Counted from the first letter of the stretch, positions 17,437 through 26,429 are shown. The stretch: DNA of 33,560 nucleotides from Fibrobacter sp. (GCA_017642335.1 JAGCPF010000069.1:1-33560), one strand, 5' to 3'. Notes: generated by a model from the letters alone, not told the origin. Program-made: numbers and translations.

Positions 17437-18180
17437 TTAAATCTCGTTGCGGAACGGATAGTAGGCCGGGCCTTCGTACGGCTTGCCGTGCTTCTTGATT
17501 ACGATATCGTCTATCCAGACCTTGAAGGACTCGTTTTCATCCTTACGGACTTCAAGACGGAAACCCTTGAACTTGTCCCAGGCGAACGGGAGCATCACTT
17601 CGCGCGTGTTCTTGGCATCCCAGTAAACACCGGTGTTGCCGAACAGCTTCAGAGGAATGCTGAAGTGCTTCCATTCGGTGGTGATTTCACCGAGACTCTT
17701 GGAACGGAGCTTGACCTGCAGGGATTCGCCGCCGCTCTTCACACCGTCGTCCACCAGCACGAACAGGGCGTTTTCGCCACCCTTGGCACCCTTGATCCAG
17801 AACTCAAGGACGCCTTCTTCGAGATAGGGGGTCAAGTCAACGGAACCGGCAATACAAATGGCAACGCCGGAATAGTCGCTCGCGATAAGTTCGATTTCCA
17901 TGGAAAGGGCACCTTCCATGGCGTACTTGTCCGTGAGAACCGGTTCGGGGTTCTCGCGCGGATACTGGTAGGTATAGCCGCCGCCACGTGGAATAGCTTC
18001 ACGCATAACCACTGTGACAACTTCCTTGTCGGGGCGGAAAGGCTTCGCGGGCTTCATCACGAAGCGGGACTGGTCACGGTCGCGGTAATCACTGAACCCG
18101 TAACCCGCAAAAGAAGAAGATGCTAGGACCAATGCGGCCAGGGCACCCGTCCATACGGCTTTTTTCAAATTTCCATTCAT
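17437..18180 (-). CDS. Secreted carbohydrate-binding-like (CBM11/CIA30-type jelly-roll) protein
   Basis: 247 aa from the preferred ATG at 18180. Signal peptide MNGNLKKAVWTGALAALVLA...SFAG, then a basic, Arg/Tyr-rich stretch (~27-70). A single beta-sandwich domain (~85-235) has the pattern of CBM11/CIA30-like modules: LSMEIELIASDYSGV, LEFWIKG, FRLEVRKDEN, and the closing VWIDDIVI. No catalytic domain is present. It is the first gene of the operon, so the operon starts with a likely glycan-binding protein. The frame extends to an ATG at 18279, but a TATATT hexamer at 18214-18219 fits a -10 element with a ~27-nt leader to 18180 and rules out the longer form; 18198 is an alternative. Confidence 0.8.
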   Translation of the reverse strand: MNGNLKKAVWTGALAALVLASSSFAGYGFSDYRDRDQSRFVMKPAKPFRPDKEVVTVVMREAIPRGGGYTYQYPRENPEPVLTDKYAMEGALSMEIELIASDYSGVAICIAGSVDLTPYLEEGVLEFWIKGAKGGENALFVLVDDGVKSGGESLQVKLRSKSLGEITTEWKHFSIPLKLFGNTGVYWDAKNTREVMLPFAWDKFKGFRLEVRKDENESFKVWIDDIVIKKHGKPYEGPAYYPFRNEI

Positions 18181-18213
18181 ATAGGTACAAATCTCCATAT
18201 TCGGATTGGCTAC

Positions 18214-18219
18214 AATATA
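18214..18219 (-). promoter_or_regulatory. Putative -10 element of the six-gene operon
   Basis: TATATT on the minus strand, about 34 nt upstream of the preferred start. The matching -35 is weak (TTCTAA at 16 nt). Confidence 0.4.
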
Positions 18220-18341
18220 GCTTGTTTTTTTACGATTAGAATTCCCAGCCTGTAAAATTGTGGCAGTATTCACAAGCAAAAACCCGTCCGAAGGCCGATT
18301 TTTATGGGCAAAACCATGGTTACTTACGTAAACACTTTATT

Positions 18342-18371
18342 TTGACGTTTTAAGCCTGAAACCCTTATATT
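18342..18371 (+). promoter_or_regulatory. Putative sigma70-type promoter of the GH5 lipoprotein gene
   Basis: TTGACG (18342-18347) and TATATT (18366-18371) with an 18-nt spacer. A TTACGTAA palindrome lies at 18324-18331, just upstream of the -35. Confidence 0.65.
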
Positions 18372-18410
18372 TTAAGTATTTTTACAATGGGATGTAAAGG
18401 AGGTTTTACA

Positions 18411-19571
18411 ATGAGAAGTTTTATTTCCGCTCTATTGATGACCGCTCTTGTGACAGTGAGCTTTGTGGCATGCGACAACAGCAGCGCCCCACCAGCCGTC
18501 GACTCCGGCAGCAAGCCCAAGGAACAGGGAAGAACCGTAGTCCCCGTAGACTATTCCAAGGGACGCGCCATGAACGCACGTCTGGGCAAAGGTATCAACC
18601 TCGGGAACTCCTGGGATGGCGACGGACGCAACTGCACCGACAACTGCTGGAGCAACCCGATCGAAGACGGGGATTTCAAAGTCATCAAGGAAGCCGGATT
18701 CAACTCCATCCGTCTTCCCGTCCGCTGGCAAAGGAATTCCGACCGCGAAACTCACACCGTCGACCCTGAAATGCTCGCCGGCGTCAAGGAAGACGTCACG
18801 CTAGCCATCAACGAAGGGCTGGTCGTGCTCCTCGACTTCCACCATTACGTAGAACTTAACGCACTCGGTGGCGGAGCACATCGCGGCAGAGGCGATTCCG
18901 TCGCCCTGTTCCAGGCGGAAAAAGAGCACTTTGTCGCCCTCTGGTCACAGATTGCGACAGAATTTGAAGAATTCCCCGATTCAATGCTGGCCTACGACAT
19001 CCTCAACGAACCGACAATTCCCAATGAGGGCCTGGTCAACGACGTACTCCGCAGCGCATACGACGCCATCCGTAAAGCATCGCCCGGAAAGACCATCATG
19101 TTCGAGTCCTACAATGCGGCCAAGTTCGCGCAGCTGTCCATCCTCGACCTTCCTGCCGACGGCAACATCATCTACAGCGGCCATTACTACGAGCCGTACA
19201 CGTTCAGCCACCAAGGGCACGGTTACGCCTGCCAGGGAGACGCGGCCTACTCCAACAAAGCCGTCAGCGACTTCCTGGGATACGCCAAAATGGCCATGGA
19301 ACTCTATCCGGACATCAGCGGGAAAGACTTCATCCCAATGAACATGGGCGAATTCGGAATTGCAGGACGCTCGGGCTGGGAATGCGGCGACAAAGCTCCC
19401 AGCGACGAAGCAAAGGCCAAGTGGGCCGCAGAAACGATAAAGGCCGCACAGAAATACAATATGTCTTTCCACTACTGGGGATTCACGTATGTGGGAGGTT
19501 TCGAAGCTTACGACCGCAAAGGCAAGGCCTGGTATCCCGGATTCCCGCAGGCGCTAATCAATCCGCAGTAA
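18411..19571 (+). CDS. GH5 cellulase lipoprotein (subfamily 4-like)
   Basis: 386 aa. The ATG at 18411 has a perfect AAAGGAGG 7 nt upstream; the frame is open to 18387, but that start has no such site. The lipoprotein signal ends FVAC (Cys21), then a short Ser/Pro/Lys linker. The GH5 barrel shows GINLGNSWDG, FNSIRLPVRW, LLDFHHYV, YDILNEP with acid/base Glu200, GHYYEPYTF, and MGEFG with nucleophile Glu314. It should act on beta-1,4-glucan or a related plant beta-glycan. Unlike the other GH5 protein it has no extra modules and no sorting domain, so it is anchored by lipid. It is transcribed divergently from the six-gene operon and ends 5 bp from the convergent lpxA. Confidence 0.92.
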   Translation: MRSFISALLMTALVTVSFVACDNSSAPPAVDSGSKPKEQGRTVVPVDYSKGRAMNARLGKGINLGNSWDGDGRNCTDNCWSNPIEDGDFKVIKEAGFNSIRLPVRWQRNSDRETHTVDPEMLAGVKEDVTLAINEGLVVLLDFHHYVELNALGGGAHRGRGDSVALFQAEKEHFVALWSQIATEFEEFPDSMLAYDILNEPTIPNEGLVNDVLRSAYDAIRKASPGKTIMFESYNAAKFAQLSILDLPADGNIIYSGHYYEPYTFSHQGHGYACQGDAAYSNKAVSDFLGYAKMAMELYPDISGKDFIPMNMGEFGIAGRSGWECGDKAPSDEAKAKWAAETIKAAQKYNMSFHYWGFTYVGGFEAYDRKGKAWYPGFPQALINPQ

Positions 19572-19576
19572 CCAGG

Positions 19577-20344
19577 TCAAGGACGTGACAACGTCCCGCC
19601 CCAACGATCGTCAAAGAAGGCTTGGAACAATGGTTCCGGGCCTTTTTTCAATTCCTCGACAACTTCGGCCACAGGGCGGCCGCTGCGGTAGAGTTCGCGG
19701 TAGGCTTGCTGGAGGGCGCGGATGCGTTCCTCGGGAAATTCGTCGGGATGCAGACGGAGCGCGTGGAGGTTCAGCGCACCCACGCGAAGTGGATTGCCGG
19801 ACGCCTTGACACAAGGGGGAACGTCGCGGTCGACCTTGTGCGTACCCCCGACAAACGCATAGGCGCCCACCTGGTTGCGCTGCTGCACCCCGGTCACACC
19901 GCCAAGCGTAGCATACTCACCGATGCGGACATGGCCGCCCAGCTGGCAACCGTTCGCAATGACGACGCCCCGACCGATATCGCAGTCGTGCGCAATGTGG
20001 GAATACGTCATGATAAGAACATCGTCGGCAACACGCGTGCAGCCGCCCCCTTGGACAGTGCCCCGGTTGAGCGTGCAATATTCGCGGATGGTACAGTTCT
20101 TCCCTATTTCGAGGCGAGTCGGTTCGCCACCATACTTGAGGTCCTGCGGGGGTGCGCCGAGGACGGCACCGTCAAAAACGTGCGTGTCCGCCCCAATAGA
20201 GACACCGCCGTACACGTGAACTCGCGATTCAAGAACCACGCCCGGGCCGATTTCCGCCCCCTCGTCCACCAGACACCAGGGGCCAACAGAAGCTGTTTCG
20301 TGGACTCTTGCTTGAGGGTGGACAAATGAGGAAGGATGAAGCAT
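19577..20344 (-). CDS. lpxA: Acyl-ACP--UDP-N-acetylglucosamine O-acyltransferase
   Basis: 255 aa, close to the usual length. Catalyses the first step of lipid A synthesis in the cytoplasm, moving a 3-hydroxyacyl chain from acyl carrier protein to UDP-GlcNAc. The N-terminal two-thirds is a left-handed beta-helix of hexapeptide repeats; YSHIAHDCDIG contains the catalytic His (His119, matching His125 of the E. coli enzyme). GAPPQDLKYGGEPT and RDVPPCVKASGNP are family signatures, and the C-terminal helical part is present. In many bacteria lpxA sits beside fabZ and lpxB; here it is alone, convergent with GH5 and divergent from a GT2 gene 41 bp away. No clear ribosome-binding site. Confidence 0.95.
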   Translation of the reverse strand: MLHPSSFVHPQARVHETASVGPWCLVDEGAEIGPGVVLESRVHVYGGVSIGADTHVFDGAVLGAPPQDLKYGGEPTRLEIGKNCTIREYCTLNRGTVQGGGCTRVADDVLIMTYSHIAHDCDIGRGVVIANGCQLGGHVRIGEYATLGGVTGVQQRNQVGAYAFVGGTHKVDRDVPPCVKASGNPLRVGALNLHALRLHPDEFPEERIRALQQAYRELYRSGRPVAEVVEELKKGPEPLFQAFFDDRWGGTLSRP

Positions 20345-20385
20345 GCAGTAAAGATAGTAATTAGTGGTTTACTATATTTCTGCCC

Positions 20386-21489
20386 ATGGGTGGCATCATC
20401 GTCGCAAGCCTTACCGCGCTCTACGCGCTCCTGTTCCTGTTTTTCATAATAGGGCTTGTCCGCACGCACCGTTATAAAGGTCCCAAAGCGACCCCGAGCG
20501 TCTCGGTCGTCGTGCCGATGAGGAACGAAGAGGAATTCGCACAGCGTACCCTGGAAGCCCTCGCCGAGCAGGACTACACCGGTGAATGGGAAGTCATTTG
20601 CGTCGACGACCGTTCGACCGACAGCACCCGCGAGATTCTCGAGAAATTTGCCGCCACGCACCCGCGGTTCCGCGTACTCAGCCTCCCGGCCGACCTGCCG
20701 CAAATTGCAAGCCCCAAAAAGCGCGCCCTCGAAAGTGCATTCAAGATTGCCAAAAACGAGGTGCTCCTGACGATGGACGCCGACTGCATCCCGCGCAAGA
20801 GCTGGATTACCGCCATGGCAGGCCGCTTTGTGGACGGGGTCAGCATCGTGCAGGGCCCTAAGCAGAACAACGGCACCCATTCCATGCCCCACCTTTACCA
20901 AAAGCTCGAAACGCTCGGCTACACCGCGATGGAAGCCGCCGGGTTCAGCCTAGGGCACCCGATTGTCGCCTCCGCCGCCTGCCTCGCCTACAAAAAGGAC
21001 CTGTTCTTCCAGGTCGGAGGTTTCGGCGACCTCATCAACCTCTCGAGCGGCGACGACGACATGCTCATCCACAAGATGATGAAAGTCCCGGGCACAAAGG
21101 TGTGCTACAACCTCGACAAGGACGCCGTCATCGAGACCGCCCCCGTACATACGTGGAAGCAGCTGTTCAACCAGCGCGCCCGCTGGAGCAGTAACGGCAC
21201 AAACTACGAAAGCAAGGCCTATATCCTGCTCCTAACCTTGATCTACACGTACTACATCTGGATGTTCGTGAGTCCCTGGTGCGTTCTCTTTTTGGATTGC
21301 CCGTGGCAATGGTGCATTTTCAGCATCTTGCCCAAGATTGTCGTGGATTTCGTATTCCTCTCCATCGCCTCGTGGAAACTGCATTCCAAACGGCGCATGT
21401 TCGCCTTCTTGCCGGTGGAGCTCATCCAGATTCCGATGATCGTTTTCTGCGTTCCCGCAGGAATCACCGGCATGTTCCGGTGGAAATAA
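20386..21489 (+). CDS. Membrane glycosyltransferase, family 2
   Basis: 367 aa. An N-terminal membrane segment (~5-25) is followed by a GT-A fold domain: SVVVPMRNEE, VDDRSTD (Asp74/75), TMDADC (DxD at 131-133), a GDDD acceptor-site motif (222-225) and QRARW (263-267). Three or so membrane segments follow in the last 100 residues. This layout is that of processive or polyprenyl-linked GT2 enzymes working at the inner membrane face with a UDP- or GDP-sugar. The acceptor is unknown. The divergent neighbour lpxA hints at envelope glycan work, but that is weak evidence. No clear ribosome-binding site precedes the ATG. Confidence 0.88.
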   Translation: MGGIIVASLTALYALLFLFFIIGLVRTHRYKGPKATPSVSVVVPMRNEEEFAQRTLEALAEQDYTGEWEVICVDDRSTDSTREILEKFAATHPRFRVLSLPADLPQIASPKKRALESAFKIAKNEVLLTMDADCIPRKSWITAMAGRFVDGVSIVQGPKQNNGTHSMPHLYQKLETLGYTAMEAAGFSLGHPIVASAACLAYKKDLFFQVGGFGDLINLSSGDDDMLIHKMMKVPGTKVCYNLDKDAVIETAPVHTWKQLFNQRARWSSNGTNYESKAYILLLTLIYTYYIWMFVSPWCVLFLDCPWQWCIFSILPKIVVDFVFLSIASWKLHSKRRMFAFLPVELIQIPMIVFCVPAGITGMFRWK

Positions 21490-21492
21490 TCA

Positions 21493-22209
21493 TCAGTAGT
21501 TCTTGACGCAGCGGACCGCGTAGCCCTCGTTCTTGTAACCCGAATCGAAATACAGCATGTCACCGCCGATAGTCCAGCGGTATGCGTCATAGGTGTTGCC
21601 GATACCTTCGCTTGCGCTCCAGAACCCTGCCGAAACGCCCATTTCCTCGTAGTTGCTGATCATGTCCCTGTGACCGCTCGGAATGGCAGCAAAGCCAGAC
21701 TTGTTTTCGCCATTGGCAGAATCGTCGCCGTCCTCGGTTTCCCAGCCGGAAGCCGCCTTGAGCGCCTTGCCCACATTTTTCCAGGCACAGACGTCGGCTT
21801 CGTTGCAGGTATCCTTCTCGGCCTCGACCGCCTTGGCCAGGGATTCCCATTCCGCATTCGTCGGCACGTGCCAGCCAATAGGACAGACCCCCTGGTGGTT
21901 CTTCTTGAGCTTGGCCGTATAGCGTTCAGCCTTGAACTTGTCGGGAATATTCATCATGCCCAGCCAGGTATACAGGCGCCCGTTCTTCTTGCAAAGGGTG
22001 AAACGGTCGTCGTAGCAGAACGACTGGGGAATACTGTAATTGAGATTTTCGGCCATCCAGACCAAATCTCCGACCTTGGCCGTCTTGTAGACCTTCCCGT
22101 CGCGGGTGTCTTTCAATTCACCGATTTCCGGTTCCGCACTTGCGGACTTCGAAGGTGCCGACATAGCATAAGCCGCCAGCAAAAGCAAGATAATAGCCGA
22201 GTACTTCAT
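21493..22209 (-). CDS. Secreted Fibrobacter major paralogous domain (FISUMP) protein
   Basis: 238 aa. Signal peptide MKYSAIILLLLAAYAMSA, then one copy of the domain that is heavily expanded in Fibrobacter genomes (TIGR02145). Its marks are all present: WMAENLNY (51-58), two Cys around a Tyr-rich segment, CPIGWHVPTNAEW (109-121), a Trp-containing helix, SGFAAIPSGHR, GFWSASEG and a final YAVRCVKNY. The biochemical role is not established. Its ATG overlaps the stop of the upstream CCA-enzyme gene (ATGA), so the two are translationally coupled. It ends 3 bp from the convergent GT2 gene, with no terminator visible between them. Confidence 0.92.
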   Translation of the reverse strand: MKYSAIILLLLAAYAMSAPSKSASAEPEIGELKDTRDGKVYKTAKVGDLVWMAENLNYSIPQSFCYDDRFTLCKKNGRLYTWLGMMNIPDKFKAERYTAKLKKNHQGVCPIGWHVPTNAEWESLAKAVEAEKDTCNEADVCAWKNVGKALKAASGWETEDGDDSANGENKSGFAAIPSGHRDMISNYEEMGVSAGFWSASEGIGNTYDAYRWTIGGDMLYFDSGYKNEGYAVRCVKNY

Positions 22210-23552
22210 GTCGATAAAGATAAGTTAATTTCTTTCGCCCAGGCAAGCGCATCCGAAATATTTTTTATCTCGCCGTCCAGTTGCAGCTCAAAGCTCCGCT
22301 TGATGATGACCCCCATCTCCTTTCCGGGCTTCATACCCATATCCAGAAGCATCTTGCCGGTCAGGTAAGGCTGCGGAGCCTCTTCGTACACGCCGACCTC
22401 GCGGGCCGCATCCCGCAAGGCGGCAGCAAAACCTAGATTCCCGGCGACAGGCGCCGGAGTCGACTGCACAAGCAGGCAAAGCAGCTTTAGCCCACCGAGA
22501 CGGACGGCCAGGCGGCGGAGTTCCGGTGCGGAGGGAACCTTCTCGAAATCAAGTCCCCCATAACACGAAAGGAGTTCCGGGACATTCTTTACCAGATGGA
22601 GTTCGTTGGTGATGCGCGCAAGGAACTTCCCGGCAACGGACTTCACGTCCCCCGCGCCACCGGCAAGGGCGTTTCCCGAAAGCAGGGCGGCAAAGGCCAG
22701 TTCGGAGCACTCGTCATCGTCCAGCGCGGGCGACTCGTTCCCTAGAAGCGCAGCCCGTGCACTCGCCATATTGTCCAGAAGCCGTCCAAGCGCCTCCCAG
22801 GATCCCGCCAGGGGAACCACCTCAGGGAAGAACCCCTCGAGCCCTATATCCAAAAACGCGCGGAGGCCCATGGACGGCCTGCCCGGCTTCAGCAGCCATT
22901 TCTTGAATTCCTCGAAAAGGCGCTCCACCGAAAGGTCGGCCAACGAAAGCGTCCGGCACAGTTCAACAGTTTCAGGCGCCAGCGTGCACTCAAAGCGACT
23001 CGCGAACTGCACCCCGCGCAAAATGCGCAAGGAATCCTCGGCAAAAGCGGGGCCAACGTGGCGCAGCACATGCGCCTTCAGGTCGTCGATACCGCCGTAA
23101 GGGTCGCAAAGGGTCAGGTCGGGTAATTCCATGCCCATCGCATTGATGGTAAAGTCGCGACGAAGCGCCGCCTCTCTGAAAGAAAGCTTCTCGTCGGTAT
23201 GCACCACGAAGCCGCGGTGACCGTAGCCCACCTTGCTCTCGGTCCGCGGGAACGAAAAGTCGAGCGATTCGCCCTTCATCGCGAGGTGGATTACCCCGAA
23301 GGCCTTCCCCACCAGGTTCGTCCGCCCGTAATTCTTGAGGATCGGAACCAATTCTTCCTGGCCGATGTCGTACACCTCGATATCGTAGTCGCGGCAGTTC
23401 TTCCCCAGAAGCGCATCGCGCACCCAGCCGCCCACCAAAAAGGCGCGGCCCCCCGCATCACGGATATCGCGGACAATGCGCAAAAGACGCCCCGGCAGCT
23501 CCGGGGCAAATTCATTGCCGGTAAGGGTCGTAACGGTGGCCATAGTTTCCAT
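22206..23552 (-). CDS. cca: CCA-adding enzyme / poly(A) polymerase family nucleotidyltransferase
   Basis: 448 aa. Adds or repairs the 3' CCA end of tRNA in the cytoplasm. The class II nucleotidyltransferase head carries LVGGWVRDALLG (GGWVRD 41-46), the metal-binding RDYDIEV (Asp55, Asp57) and RRDFTINAMG (131-140). A neck region follows with EDSLRILRGVQFASRF. The C-terminal half is helical and less conserved, and I see no HD phosphohydrolase motif. The start is 23552: a longer frame to 23663 would overlap the previous gene, whose stop codon is 3 nt before this ATG. Family members differ (full CCA, A-adding, CC-adding), and sequence alone does not settle which. Confidence 0.88.
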   Translation of the reverse strand: METMATVTTLTGNEFAPELPGRLLRIVRDIRDAGGRAFLVGGWVRDALLGKNCRDYDIEVYDIGQEELVPILKNYGRTNLVGKAFGVIHLAMKGESLDFSFPRTESKVGYGHRGFVVHTDEKLSFREAALRRDFTINAMGMELPDLTLCDPYGGIDDLKAHVLRHVGPAFAEDSLRILRGVQFASRFECTLAPETVELCRTLSLADLSVERLFEEFKKWLLKPGRPSMGLRAFLDIGLEGFFPEVVPLAGSWEALGRLLDNMASARAALLGNESPALDDDECSELAFAALLSGNALAGGAGDVKSVAGKFLARITNELHLVKNVPELLSCYGGLDFEKVPSAPELRRLAVRLGGLKLLCLLVQSTPAPVAGNLGFAAALRDAAREVGVYEEAPQPYLTGKMLLDMGMKPGKEMGVIIKRSFELQLDGEIKNISDALAWAKEINLSLST

Positions 23553-23554
23553 TG

Positions 23555-25786
23555 TCAGTGAATGAGGATAAACTTGCCCTTCTTCTTTCCAGAAGAATTC
23601 TTGACCACATACCAATACACTCCGGGAGCGGCAATATTTCCACGCTTCGAGAAGCCGTCCCATTCCACGGAACCGCCCTTCGTCTCGTTCTCGTCAAAAG
23701 AACGAATCAGGTGACCGGCACGGTTGTAGATAGAAACGACCGCCTTCGCCCCGATGTTGTTGATGGTAATGTAGCGGTGTTCACCCAAGCGGAACGGGTT
23801 CGGGTAGGCAATGAGATCATGCTTGACAGAATCTTTCCCCGTGGCCGACACGTCGCGCAAGTCGCTGCGCTTGTACATAGTCACGCCCCTCTCATGCGAG
23901 AACCAGGCTTCGCCACGGACCGGGTCAATAGCGATATCAAGCACATCGTCGGAAAGCAGGCCGTTTCTGACCGAGAACTGCCTTGCAATCAGCGTATCCT
24001 GCGTAACACCCTTGCGTGTTAGCCGGTACACCCCCTGGCCCGTCGTACCGACCCACAGGTTGCCCAGAACATCGAACTCGGCAGACGTATATTCCGTCCC
24101 GACAACACCCTTCACAACATACGGCGTACTGATGGAATCCTTGTCCAAATCCCAATACTCAAGCTGGTTTTTCGTCACAATCCACAGGTAACGGCCCTTC
24201 GCATCGTACGCCATGTCGACAGGAGTATCCTTGAAAGCCGAGTAGGCGACCTTGTGCTCTAGCACTTCCAAGCGACCGCCACGTTTGGCGGGGTCCGCCA
24301 CGCGGAATATCTCCAGCGCGCCTTCCGTCTCGTACGAGGCGAGATTGCGGCCGGACACCATCACGAGCCAGTCCGAGGAACCATCAATACGCGTCGCAAC
24401 AACAGGTCCCGAGAAATCAAATGTTCCGACATTAGTGGCACAACTGAACTCGCCGTCCTTCGTCACGTAAATCAAATCGAACCCGTCATTCGTAGAGGCC
24501 GTCGTGATGAATCCGGAAGAATCCGGCGCGACCGTCGATCCCGCAGTCACAACGAAATCGGGATGTTCCTTCGACGACCCGTGGAAGCAGCGGTCCTTTT
24601 CAAGCGCAGTATTCTTTATCAGCTTGTGCCCGTTTTCGGAATAGAGATAGAACCCGCGGCCCCAAATATGGTAGAACACCCTGTCGGGCGGGAGGTAAGC
24701 CAACACCTTCATCCTGTTGGACAGGGCACTGCTGGCATTCGCATAGCCCTCTTCCGCAATGGCCCTGTACTGCCAAACATAGTCTACCGTATGGGAAATC
24801 TTGCCCTCGAGCGACGCCACGATAACGCCACCGCCAGCCTTGGGCCTCACCTCGTACGTGCCGTCAAGAGGGAAGGTGGAATATTCCGTATAGTCAATAA
24901 ATTCCTTCTTCTTGGTATCGTAACCGAGAAGGAAATAATCGCCGGCCAAAAAGGCGTAGGTGTTGCTCAAGCCAATCCAGCGGATACGGCTTACGCCCTC
25001 ATAGTACAGGAATTCCTGCAGCAGCGTTTTCCCCTTCACCATGATATCCGAGGAATCCTGGACCGCAGTGGTCAACAGGCCGTCCTTGTCCCAGTGCCAC
25101 TGTCCCCTGATAGGGAACGTCTTCAGGGAGTCGCCCTTCCAGGCGATAGTATGGACAATCTCGCCTTCCCGTTCAACAATCCATGTCTCGGGATCGACAA
25201 GGCGAATTTCCTGGTCGATATTATCCCAATCAATATACCGCTTGTAAAGCGTCGTGCCGACGGCGACATAGAGCGTGTCATTATGAACGCTGAGCGCCTG
25301 GACGGGAGTCGCAAGCAAGGAGTTCTTGCCGACCTTGTTGACCGTCAGGACAGCCCGCTTGCTCTGCGTATCGAAAAAGGCCAGGCGGTCCTCAAAAGCG
25401 AGAATCAAGAAATTCTTGTAACCGATGACCCTATCCTGAACGATGCGCACCCCGTTGGAAACAAAGGACCTGTTGACAATGTTCCAGTTAAGGGTTTCCA
25501 TGTTCCACCCGGCAATCAACCCGTATTCGGAAATAGCGAATATTCCCGCATCGCACTGGGCTAGCGCATAGAACGAGGAGGTTTCCATTCCCGTCACCGT
25601 AGAGAACAGGACGTCGATTTCCGGGGTGACATACCGGACACCCGAAGCCGTAGCCAAAAGGACCCCGTCCGCATAAGCGATTATCGAGCGCACCGGGTAT
25701 GGGCGCCCGAAGTTCTTCCACACATCCGCAGCGAATGTGGACACGGCCATTGTCAGGATTAGGGAGAGGTATATAAAGACTTTCAC
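23555..25786 (-). CDS. Beta-propeller protein resembling the Type IX secretion component PorZ
   Basis: 743 aa from GTG at 25786 (TTG at 25792 is the alternative; there is no ATG before the mature part). Signal peptide ends TFA, then DVWKNFGRPYPV. Residues ~25-650 are beta-propeller-like repeats with blades such as LWVGTTGQGVYRL and the two-component-regulator-like NGLLSDDVLDIAIDP. The last ~85 residues form an Ig-like domain with YPNPF, AGHLIRSF and APGVYWYVV, as in Type IX cargo and FlgD-like domains. PorZ has the same order (propellers plus a C-terminal sorting-like domain) and works at the outer-membrane surface. Identity as PorZ is inference; it could be another propeller protein. It lies directly upstream of cca and 75 bp after a sigma factor gene. 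Confidence 0.8.
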   Translation of the reverse strand: MKVFIYLSLILTMAVSTFAADVWKNFGRPYPVRSIIAYADGVLLATASGVRYVTPEIDVLFSTVTGMETSSFYALAQCDAGIFAISEYGLIAGWNMETLNWNIVNRSFVSNGVRIVQDRVIGYKNFLILAFEDRLAFFDTQSKRAVLTVNKVGKNSLLATPVQALSVHNDTLYVAVGTTLYKRYIDWDNIDQEIRLVDPETWIVEREGEIVHTIAWKGDSLKTFPIRGQWHWDKDGLLTTAVQDSSDIMVKGKTLLQEFLYYEGVSRIRWIGLSNTYAFLAGDYFLLGYDTKKKEFIDYTEYSTFPLDGTYEVRPKAGGGVIVASLEGKISHTVDYVWQYRAIAEEGYANASSALSNRMKVLAYLPPDRVFYHIWGRGFYLYSENGHKLIKNTALEKDRCFHGSSKEHPDFVVTAGSTVAPDSSGFITTASTNDGFDLIYVTKDGEFSCATNVGTFDFSGPVVATRIDGSSDWLVMVSGRNLASYETEGALEIFRVADPAKRGGRLEVLEHKVAYSAFKDTPVDMAYDAKGRYLWIVTKNQLEYWDLDKDSISTPYVVKGVVGTEYTSAEFDVLGNLWVGTTGQGVYRLTRKGVTQDTLIARQFSVRNGLLSDDVLDIAIDPVRGEAWFSHERGVTMYKRSDLRDVSATGKDSVKHDLIAYPNPFRLGEHRYITINNIGAKAVVSIYNRAGHLIRSFDENETKGGSVEWDGFSKRGNIAAPGVYWYVVKNSSGKKKGKFILIH

Positions 25787-25861
25787 GGACAAAAATTACG
25801 AAATTTAAGCCAATCAAAAGTAGCGCCGGGTGAAAAAACGAGGCATATACGCCCTCACCTC

Positions 25862-26380
25862 CTAACTCATCCACGTGGGAGGAAGATCCGAAAGCCCTGC
25901 CGCCGCCCTCATTTTCTCCTTGGCTCGCATCTTGACCCTTGCAATCTTACTCGGGGAAAGACCAAGAGCCGTGCAGACATCCCTCGAGACAATCCCCTGG
26001 ACAGTAGTAAGATCCAAGATGCGTTTCTCCATCGGCGAAAGAACGCTTGACAGGCGGTCGAAACACTTCCTGCTGATTTCATCTGCACCGAGAATATAGT
26101 TCGACACGCTATTCTCGTCGAGGTCGACACGGAAAGGGTCCGATTTATTCATCAAGCGCGAGAAAGGGGTCTCCCTGCGTCGTCTTCGTTTCTGGTCAAT
26201 ATAGGCATTCATCAATATGCGGTACACCCACGCCATGAGCGATTCGGGATGTTCTATCTGACGGTGGTTCTTTATAATCTTATAAAGAGTCATCTGACAA
26301 AGATCGTCTGCTTCCGCCTTGGTTTGGCAGAGCCTATAACATTCCGCTTTTACCATGTCTACAATTGGCGACAACGGCAT
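25862..26380 (-). CDS. ECF-type RNA polymerase sigma factor
   Basis: 172 aa. Region 2 is seen in EADDLCQMTLYKII...MAWVYRILMNAYIDQKRRRR (~22-68), and region 4 as a helix-turn-helix near LSPMEKRILDLTTVQG...VCTALGLSPSKIARV (~113-155). No anti-sigma gene is adjacent. An in-frame stop at 26387-26389 limits the start. The ATG at 26380 has AAAGGA directly against it; a TTG two codons on (26374) would have 6-nt spacing, and ATG 26356 is a third option. It is first in an apparent operon with the PorZ-like, cca and FISUMP genes, so it may control export-related genes; that is inference. Confidence 0.85.
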   Translation of the reverse strand: MPLSPIVDMVKAECYRLCQTKAEADDLCQMTLYKIIKNHRQIEHPESLMAWVYRILMNAYIDQKRRRRRETPFSRLMNKSDPFRVDLDENSVSNYILGADEISRKCFDRLSSVLSPMEKRILDLTTVQGIVSRDVCTALGLSPSKIARVKMRAKEKMRAAAGLSDLPPTWMS

Positions 26381-26429
26381 TCCTTTTTACCCCCAAGGGG
26401 CGCTTCCTCAAATGCCGCATCGTTCCCTA

